A stretch of DNA of 5,146 nt from Eubacteriales bacterium (lineage in GTDB: Bacteria; Bacillota; Clostridia; JAQUNY01): the NCBI GenBank assembly GCA_028717405.1, contig JAQUNY010000134.1:1-5146 (forward strand), in the 5' to 3' direction. Position numbers and translations under genes: made by a program. Shown here piece by piece: positions 1 through 3,866 of this stretch. Numbering within the stretch: position 1 is the stretch's first letter; each line of letters begins with the position of its first letter. The notes below the pieces were generated by a model. That model had not been told where the DNA came from. It saw only the letters and a list, made by a program, of their open reading frames with translations, and ran no database searches.

Positions 1-46
1 CTCACAGACCCTTTGTTCCGAACGCAGACATTGGGTTATGAGATGA
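1..46 (+). other. Possible 3' end of an upstream gene, reading frame not resolved
   Basis: This short stretch precedes a strong intrinsic terminator, so it probably holds the end of an upstream transcription unit. Two + strand frames stop here: one at TGA 39-41 (preceding residues HRPFVPNADIGL) and one at TGA 44-46 (ending HWVMR). Too few residues are visible to choose between them or to recognise a family. A convergent gene on the other strand is also possible, because the terminator that follows is symmetric. Confidence 0.3.
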
Positions 47-53
47 CACAGGT

Positions 54-94
54 AAAAACCCGGACGAACCTTTTACGGTCCCGTCCGGGTTTTT
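54..94 (+). terminator. Strong intrinsic terminator, potentially bidirectional
   Basis: A perfect 13-bp inverted repeat pairs 54-66 (AAAAACCCGGACG) with 82-94 (CGTCCGGGTTTTT) around a 15-base loop. The loop contains a further 3-bp pairing, ACC with GGT. The GC-rich core followed by a T run is the classic rho-independent signal. The A run on the 5' side means the reverse strand also ends in T, so it could stop transcription from both directions. It insulates the DUF5320 promoter downstream from the upstream unit. Confidence 0.9.
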
Positions 95-104
95 GCTTTT
101 ATTT

Positions 105-191
105 GTATCCGCACAATTATATGTATCAGCAAAAAAATAATTTGTCTGTGTATCCGCAAAAAAAATAATTTGTCAAAAAATAATTTGTCTG
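105..191 (+). repeat. A-rich direct repeats upstream of the DUF5320 promoter
   Basis: Two related elements recur. GTATCMGCA appears at 105, 123 and 150. An A-run followed by TAATTTGTC appears at 131-146, 158-174 and 175-189. Two copies form a near-complete unit of about 27 bp (123-149 and 150-174), and the third is a partial copy that abuts the -35 box. The last TTGTC (185-189) also forms an inverted repeat with GACAA (194-198) that overlaps the -35 hexamer. These could be activator or UP-element-like sites, or merely a slippage-prone tract. I see no coding sequence between 47 and 307. Confidence 0.7.
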
Positions 192-220
192 TTGACAATA
201 AAAAAATACGGCGTTATAAT
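192..220 (+). promoter_or_regulatory. Consensus housekeeping promoter for the DUF5320 gene
   Basis: TTGACA (192-197) and TATAAT (215-220) are both perfect matches to the sigma-A/sigma-70 consensus, separated by exactly 17 bases. Transcription should start near 226-228. The site lies between terminator 54-94 and the start codon at 308, giving a 5' leader of about 80 bases. So strong a core promoter implies high expression unless repressed, which fits the palindrome placed directly over the expected start. Confidence 0.9.
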
Positions 221-225
221 ATTAA

Positions 226-239
226 TGGGCATATGCCAA
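226..239. promoter_or_regulatory. Candidate operator 1, TGGGCATATGCCAA palindrome at the transcript start
   Basis: GGCATATGCC (228-237) is a perfect 10-bp palindrome; with flanks the element reads TGGGCATATGCCAA. It begins five bases after the -10 box, a classic repressor position. Closely related elements lie after the -10 boxes of feoAB (1575-1588) and of the flavoprotein gene (3822-3835). Symmetry, position and recurrence are seen directly; operator function and the identity of the binding protein are inferred. Confidence 0.6.
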
Positions 240-307
240 AAATAATAGCTTAATAGTTATAAAGTAAGGAAAAATGTGAAGATAACACAGGAAAGGAGGC
301 GGAGAAA

Positions 308-646
308 ATGCCAGGAGGAGACAGGACAGGACCTGCGGGAGCGGGCCCGATGACAGGCAGAAGGGCTGGATATTGCGCAGGATCTGCTGTACCGGGATAT
401 GCGAATCCGGGGCCGGGAGCTGTTTATGGAAGAGGCTTTGGCTTTGGAAGAGGCCTTGGTTTTGGAAGAGGCTTTGGCTTTGGCTACAGAATGCCTTGGG
501 GCGCTGCAAATTACACGCCGGGGAATTTTGCCGGACAGACTGCGCCGGTTGATGAAGCGGCTGCACTGAAGAGTCAGGCAGAATATTTTGAGAGCCAGCT
601 TAAAGAAATCAAAGACAGGATCAGCGAGATAGAGAAAGATGGATAG
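308..646 (+). CDS. DUF5320-family small Gly/Phe/Arg-rich protein
   Basis: This is a 112-residue protein of unknown function. The N-terminus (MPGGDRTGPAGAGPMTGRRAGYC, shown to Cys23) matches the hallmark GDxTGPxGxGPMTGRxxGYC pattern of the DUF5320 family. Residues 40-60 are a low-complexity run of GRGFGFG-like units encoded by three 18-bp DNA repeats. Residues 83-110 are charged and heptad-like (EAAALKSQAEYF through ISEIEK), consistent with a short coiled coil. There is no signal peptide or membrane segment, so it is probably cytoplasmic. The start is supported by AAAGGAGG at 292-299, eight bases before ATG. Family members are often encoded next to NifX/NifB-like metal-cofactor genes and DUF134 proteins in anaerobes, and a DUF134 gene is the next gene here. 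It is a monocistronic unit with its own strong promoter and terminator. The family call is good; any role in metal or Fe-S handling is inferred from neighbours. Confidence 0.88.
   Translation: MPGGDRTGPAGAGPMTGRRAGYCAGSAVPGYANPGPGAVYGRGFGFGRGLGFGRGFGFGYRMPWGAANYTPGNFAGQTAPVDEAAALKSQAEYFESQLKEIKDRISEIEKDG
428..481 (+). repeat. Three tandem 18-bp repeats inside the DUF5320 gene
   Basis: The unit GGAAGAGGCTTTGGCTTT occurs at 428-445, 446-463 and 464-481. Copies 1 and 3 are identical, and copy 2 differs at two positions (C455, T460). Each unit encodes GRGFGF, or GRGLGF in copy 2. The length is a multiple of three, so gain or loss of a unit would keep the frame and change only the length of the glycine-rich segment. 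Confidence 0.95.
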
Positions 647-747
647 TGAAGGATCCTGTATGAATATTTGAAAATGGCTGCGCCGAAAATTTGATCTGAA
701 TATAAGACCGGATAAGAGTCAGCCCATTGAAAATATTCGGAAAGCTC

Positions 748-786
748 AAAAAAAGAGACAGACATTGAAGCCTGCCTCTTTTTTTT
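748..786 (+). terminator. Intrinsic terminator after the DUF5320 gene
   Basis: AAAAAAAGAG (748-757) pairs with CTCTTTTTTT (776-785). Beyond one A-C mismatch the stem continues with CAG (759-761) and CTG (772-774). An eight-base T run ends at 786. It lies about 100 bases after the DUF5320 stop codon and makes that gene a separate transcription unit. Bases 647-747 show no further feature. Confidence 0.8.
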
Positions 787-852
787 GACGCTGGTATTAC
801 AAAGATAATGATCTGTGGTCCAAGCCGGCAGGATATTTATTTATGATTTATC

Positions 853-881
853 TTTATGGCTTGCGGTCAATATTATATAAT
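853..881 (+). promoter_or_regulatory. Weak putative promoter for the DUF134 gene
   Basis: A perfect TATAAT (876-881) lies about 65 bases before the TTG start. The sequence 17 bases upstream is TTTATG (853-858), a poor -35 match, so this promoter is either weak or dependent on an activator. Unlike the other three promoter regions in the window it has no TGRGCA-type palindrome after the -10 box. Confidence 0.4.
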
Positions 882-945
882 CTGAATGAGAGAATTAAGA
901 AGCGGGATTTACAGGCAGAAATAAAACAGAAAGGTGTAGATCATA

Positions 946-1479
946 TTGGCAAGACCGGTAAAGTGGAGGAAAGTAGAATATATCCCGAATGTACAGTATT
1001 TTGCTCCTGATGATGCAGGCGGGGATGTGCCTGACGAAAATATAATAAGAATAGAAGAAATGGAAGCTGTCAGGCTGAAAGACCTGGAAGGCATGGAACA
1101 GGAGGATTGTGCTGTAAAAATGGAGGTTTCGAGGCAGACTTTCCAGAGGATACTTGGAACAGCCAGAAGTAAAATAACAGACAGCCTGGTTAATGGTAAG
1201 GCGATAAGGATCGAAGGCGGAAATTATACAAGAAATATATGTCCGGTGAAGTGTGCGGATTGTCTGTTTGAATGGAAAGAGAGCTATGAAAATTTTGAGA
1301 AGCTGTTAAAAGGAGAATTGAATTGTCCTCACTGCAGCTCTAAACGCATTATTTGTGCGAGGCCGGATAAAATGAATTTTTGCAGAAAGAATTGCTGGAG
1401 GCATGGAAGAAATGAGTCCGGACCTCAGGGCAGACGTGCCGGCGGCAGGCTGCAGGCCGGTAAGCAGGAAAGATTATAA
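946..1479 (+). CDS. DUF134/UPF0251-family DNA-binding protein (HTH plus zinc-ribbon-like C-terminus)
   Basis: This is a 177-residue probable transcriptional regulator. The N-terminus ARPVKWRKVEYIP is the conserved opening of the DUF134 (UPF0251) family. Residues 36-82 (from EEMEAVRLKD through VSRQTFQRIL to SKITDSLVNG) form the sigma-like helix-turn-helix, with the recognition helix around SRQTFQRIL (62-70). The C-terminal third is cysteine-rich: Cys99, 103, 106, 127, 130, 137, 146 and 150. C103-A-D-C and C127-P-H-C resemble the two knuckles of a zinc ribbon; an Fe-S or metal-sensing site cannot be excluded. The start is TTG: a TAG stop at 937-939 lies just upstream in frame, with only ATC and ATA between, and AAAGGTG (930-936) gives a ribosome site at good spacing. 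The family accompanies metal-cofactor and NifX-like genes in many anaerobes, but its ligand and operator are not generally established. It could control the neighbouring genes; this is inference. Confidence 0.87.
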   Translation: MARPVKWRKVEYIPNVQYFAPDDAGGDVPDENIIRIEEMEAVRLKDLEGMEQEDCAVKMEVSRQTFQRILGTARSKITDSLVNGKAIRIEGGNYTRNICPVKCADCLFEWKESYENFEKLLKGELNCPHCSSKRIICARPDKMNFCRKNCWRHGRNESGPQGRRAGGRLQAGKQERL

Positions 1480-1506
1480 GACATTGATATATTGGGGCAG
1501 AATATT

Positions 1507-1532
1507 TTTCGTAAACACATTTCGTAAACATA
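1507..1532 (+). repeat. Two tandem 13-bp repeats upstream of the feoAB promoter
   Basis: TTTCGTAAACACA (1507-1519) is followed directly by TTTCGTAAACATA (1520-1532), with one difference. The pair ends four bases before the -35 hexamer at 1537. Such tandem half-sites beside a promoter can bind an activator, but no known motif is recognised. The weak AT-rich hairpin just before it (1489-1505) is not convincing as a terminator for the DUF134 gene. Confidence 0.7.
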
Positions 1533-1536
1533 TGTA

Positions 1537-1565
1537 TTGAAAACAAAACTGTCAAGTGGTATATT
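1537..1565 (+). promoter_or_regulatory. Putative feoAB promoter
   Basis: TTGAAA (1537-1542) and TATATT (1560-1565) are separated by 17 bases, each a near-consensus hexamer. The AT-rich run continues (TATATAAAA), so an alternative -10 a few bases downstream is possible. The expected start lies around 1572, at the edge of palindrome 1575-1588. The leader to feoA would be about 65 bases. Confidence 0.65.
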
Positions 1566-1574
1566 ATATAAAAA

Positions 1575-1588
1575 TGAGCATAAGCCCA
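1575..1588. promoter_or_regulatory. Candidate operator 2, TGAGCATAAGCCCA in front of feoAB
   Basis: The arms TGAGC and GCCCA form an imperfect palindrome with one G-T type exchange around a four-base centre. It matches an idealised TGGGCATATGCCCA at 12 of 14 positions and lies just after the feoAB -10 region. It is the second of three related elements in the window (see 226-239 and 3822-3835). Regulatory function is inferred. No full Fur or DtxR-type box was recognised in this leader. Confidence 0.5.
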
Positions 1589-1589
1589 C

Positions 1590-1609
1590 TATGAATGCAT
1601 TGATTCATA
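1590..1609 (+). promoter_or_regulatory. Small hairpin in the feoA leader
   Basis: TATGAAT (1590-1596) is the exact reverse complement of ATTCATA (1603-1609), with a six-base loop. It begins two bases after the palindrome at 1575-1588 and ends about 13 bases before the GGAGG ribosome site. It could be a second DNA-level protein site or an RNA hairpin affecting translation. The AT-rich stem is weak, so it may have no function. Confidence 0.35.
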
Positions 1610-1635
1610 TACAGCATTGTTCGGAGGTATACGTA

Positions 1636-1878
1636 ATGCAAAGAAAGACAGTGGCGTTATCGATGATGAGAAATCGTCAGCAGGGCATTGTCGTTGGGAT
1701 CGCGGGGGGTGCAGGTTCTATTTCAAGGCTTTCCGCCCTTGGGATACATACGGGGTCGCATATAGTAAAAAAGAGCACTCTTATTGGAGCTGGGCCTGTA
1801 ATAGCTGCGGTCGGGAACACAGAGATAGCCATAGGCCACGGAATGGCTTCCAAAGTGATGGTAGAGGTCGTAGAATAA
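1636..1878 (+). CDS. feoA: FeoA, ferrous iron transport accessory protein
   Basis: This is an 80-residue cytoplasmic protein of the FeoA/SH3-like family, which acts with FeoB in ferrous iron uptake. It shows the expected pattern: an N-terminal beta segment (QQGIVVGIAGG), the conserved small-residue and turn motif RLSALGIHTGSHIVKK (residues 31-46), and a closing beta segment EIAIGHGMASKVMVE (residues 63-77). The length is normal for a single FeoA domain. The ATG at 1636 is chosen because GGAGG (1623-1627) lies eight bases upstream; the frame stays open further upstream to an ATT-rich region, but without a ribosome site. The stop codon overlaps the feoB start by one base (TAATG), so the two genes are translationally coupled. 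Known FeoA proteins appear to modulate FeoB activity; the exact mechanism is unsettled. Confidence 0.92.
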   Translation: MQRKTVALSMMRNRQQGIVVGIAGGAGSISRLSALGIHTGSHIVKKSTLIGAGPVIAAVGNTEIAIGHGMASKVMVEVVE

Positions 1879-3704
1879 TGAGGCTCTTGCTGACAGGCAA
1901 TCCCAATGTAGGCAAGAGCGCCGTTTTCGGTCATCTGACAGGAGTCAGTGTAACCACTTCAAATTACCCGGGTACCACAGTCAATTATACAAAGGGCTTC
2001 CTTACTTATGGAGGCGAACGACATGAAGTGATAGACGTTCCCGGAATCTATCAGCTTGACCCTGAGGCTGAGGCTGAAAAGGTTGCGGTTGAAATGATAG
2101 CTGATGGGGACGTTCTGATAAATGTCGTCGATTCAACAAATCTTGAAAGAAATCTCAATCTGACACTTCAGCTTGCCGGATATGGCAAGCCGATGGTACT
2201 TCTGCTTAACATGTCCGACGATGCGAAGCATAAAGGCATATATATTGATGCTGAGAAGCTGTCTGATATACTCGGTGTTGATGTAATAAGGACAAATGGT
2301 GCTACAGGGGAAGGCATAAAGGAAATACCGGGAGCTGTTTTTAAAGCCCGAAAGTTAAGGATTCCGGAACTTAGTGAAGATAAGAGATGGGCATATATTG
2401 GCGGGATCATAAAAGAAGTACAAAATCTTAAACACAGACATCATACCTTTATCGAAAAGCTCCAGGATCTCTCCATACATCCTGTATACGGACCATTTAT
2501 AGCCGTAGTGGTCCTTGTGGCCTTATTCAGGCTGATAATTTCTGCCGGTGAATTTCTCACCGAAAGGATAGGAGCTCTTTTTGAATTTGCTTATTCTCCG
2601 TTTATAAGATGGCTGAGCGGTATAATCGGCGGGGACGGCATCCTGCATTCATTGCTTTTAGGAGATTTAGGACCTGCAACGGCAGGTATAGATTATGAAG
2701 CGGCAATGGGTGTGCTGACTACCGGAGTGTTCGTAGCATTGGGCATAGTAATGCCTTATATCATTTTATTCTATCTGGTGTTTGGATTTCTGGAAGATTT
2801 GGGGTATCTGCCCAGAGCAGCGGTCATACTTGACAGACTTTTGCATAAAGTGGGGCTTCATGGGTATTCTGTAATACCTATGCTTTTGGCCTGCGGGTGT
2901 AATGTGCCGGGTGTGCTGGCGGTGAGAAACCTGGAAACAAGGAGGGAGAGGTTTATAACTGCTGTTATAATGTGTACAACAATCCCATGTATGGCGCAGA
3001 CCTCTCTTATAATAAGGGCGGCAGGTGAAAGAGGCGGCATATATATTGCACTGGTCTTTGCAACTCTGTTGACAGTTTGGGCTGTTCTTGGAATGTTTCT
3101 GAAGGAAACGGTAAAAGGCCTGACCCCGACTTTGTTGATGGAGGTACCTCCTTATCGTTTACCGGGCTTGAGGCTTCAACTTAAAAAATTGGGAATGCGC
3201 CTCAGATGTTTTCTGAAAGAGGCTATTCCTTATGTTATGGGAGGGATATTACTTATTAACCTGATGTATGTTTCGGGGATCATATCCTGGATTGGTAACT
3301 TTTTTTCACCGATCGTCAAGGGTGTCCTTGGCTTGCCTGAAGAGACCGTCAGTGCATTGATTATAGGATTGCTGAGAAAAGACGCTGCAGTTGCATTGCT
3401 TGAACCATTGAAGCTCACCGATATACAGATAGTGAAGGCAGTTGTTGTCCTGACACTGTATTTTCCCTGCGTCGCCACATTTACAGTTCTTATAAAGGAA
3501 CTGGGAATTAAAGATGCAGGCAAAGCTGTACTGATCATGTTCGCGGCTACCCTGTCTGCAGGTGCTTTTCTTAATCTGGCAGGAAGGCTTATGAGCCCAT
3601 ATTTTATGGTTTTGTCTGAGATACTGCTGATTGCTGTTATGTCTTTTGTTATTCCGGTTTTGTCCGGGATATATACAAAATACCGCAGGAGTTTAAAACA
3701 GTGA
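1878..3704 (+). CDS. feoB: FeoB, GTP-dependent ferrous iron transporter (short form)
   Basis: This 608-residue inner-membrane protein imports Fe(II). The N-terminal G domain has G1 GNPNVGKS (7-14), a switch I region NYPGTTVNYT (29-38), G3 DVPG (53-56), G4 NMSD (111-114, usually NMxD) and a G5-like TNGATGEG (139-146). A helical linker follows (about 165-200). There are about ten membrane segments from residue 204 onward. The two Gate regions are clear: GYLPRAAVILDR (309-320), then LLACGCNVPGVLAVRNLE (336-353) with Cys339 and Cys341, TTIPCMAQ (367-374), and in the second repeat LLRKDAAVALL (498-508) and LYFPCVATF (527-535). The start overlaps feoA; longer upstream reading in this frame merely runs across feoA. 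At 608 residues it is shorter than many FeoB proteins (roughly 650-770), and no feoC follows. The family call is secure. Iron as substrate rests on the family; the divergent second half of Gate 1 leaves room for another divalent metal. Confidence 0.95.
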   Translation: MRLLLTGNPNVGKSAVFGHLTGVSVTTSNYPGTTVNYTKGFLTYGGERHEVIDVPGIYQLDPEAEAEKVAVEMIADGDVLINVVDSTNLERNLNLTLQLAGYGKPMVLLLNMSDDAKHKGIYIDAEKLSDILGVDVIRTNGATGEGIKEIPGAVFKARKLRIPELSEDKRWAYIGGIIKEVQNLKHRHHTFIEKLQDLSIHPVYGPFIAVVVLVALFRLIISAGEFLTERIGALFEFAYSPFIRWLSGIIGGDGILHSLLLGDLGPATAGIDYEAAMGVLTTGVFVALGIVMPYIILFYLVFGFLEDLGYLPRAAVILDRLLHKVGLHGYSVIPMLLACGCNVPGVLAVRNLETRRERFITAVIMCTTIPCMAQTSLIIRAAGERGGIYIALVFATLLTVWAVLGMFLKETVKGLTPTLLMEVPPYRLPGLRLQLKKLGMRLRCFLKEAIPYVMGGILLINLMYVSGIISWIGNFFSPIVKGVLGLPEETVSALIIGLLRKDAAVALLEPLKLTDIQIVKAVVVLTLYFPCVATFTVLIKELGIKDAGKAVLIMFAATLSAGAFLNLAGRLMSPYFMVLSEILLIAVMSFVIPVLSGIYTKYRRSLKQ

Positions 3705-3781
3705 GGTAAAATGGAAAGTAAAAAACTATTTAGTACAGTAAATATTTGTAGAAATAATGTTGTTTTTCTAAAATCGAAATT

Positions 3782-3810
3782 TTGCTTATCAATAATTGCA
3801 GGCGTATAAT
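3782..3810 (+). promoter_or_regulatory. Putative promoter for the flavoprotein gene
   Basis: TTGCTT (3782-3787) and a perfect TATAAT (3805-3810) are separated by 17 bases. The -35 is only a half match, so the promoter is probably moderate or regulated. It lies in the 162-base gap after feoB, where I see no convincing terminator; the AT-rich inverted repeat 3727-3744 (TATTTA and TAAATA) has no T run. Read-through from feoAB may therefore add to expression of this gene. Confidence 0.6.
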
Positions 3811-3821
3811 AAGAATATAAA

Positions 3822-3835
3822 TGGGCAAAAGCTCA
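3822..3835. promoter_or_regulatory. Candidate operator 3, TGGGCAAAAGCTCA before the flavoprotein gene
   Basis: The arms TGGGC and GCTCA form an imperfect palindrome around AAAA, eleven bases after the -10 box and 31 bases before the start codon. It matches an idealised TGGGCATATGCCCA at 11 of 14 positions. It shares the flanking context AATGGGCA with operator 1. This is the weakest of the three candidate sites taken alone; its position strengthens it. Confidence 0.45.
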
Positions 3836-3866
3836 AAACTAAATCGACGAAAGTGAGAGGACAAAA

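Noticed and set aside
222..566. 114-codon open frame on the - strand opposite the DUF5320 gene
   Set aside because: Its Gln/Ser/Leu repeats are the antisense reading of the 18-bp repeats, and it covers the promoter of the real gene.
804..812. GATAATGAT, resembling one half of a Fur box, upstream of the DUF134 gene
   Set aside because: Only the left half matches; the other arm (CTGTGGTCC) does not, and the site lies about 70 bases upstream of the -10 box.
1489..1509. ATATT/AATAT hairpin with a T run after the DUF134 gene
   Set aside because: The stem has only five A-T pairs, too weak to be called a terminator.
1537..1635. Upstream in-frame extension of feoA
   Set aside because: It would place the promoter, palindrome and hairpin inside coding sequence, and the added residues do not match FeoA; the ATG at 1636 has a good ribosome site.
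2388..2396. TGGGCATAT inside feoB, a half copy of the shared palindrome
   Set aside because: The second arm is absent and the site is in coding sequence, so it is best explained as chance.
2741..2756. GGGCATAGTAATGCCT inverted repeat in feoB
   Set aside because: The arms are four bases apart, unlike the promoter elements, and the codons encode a normal membrane segment.
3727..3744. TATTTA/TAAATA inverted repeat after feoB
   Set aside because: It is short, AT-only and without a following T run, so not a credible terminator.
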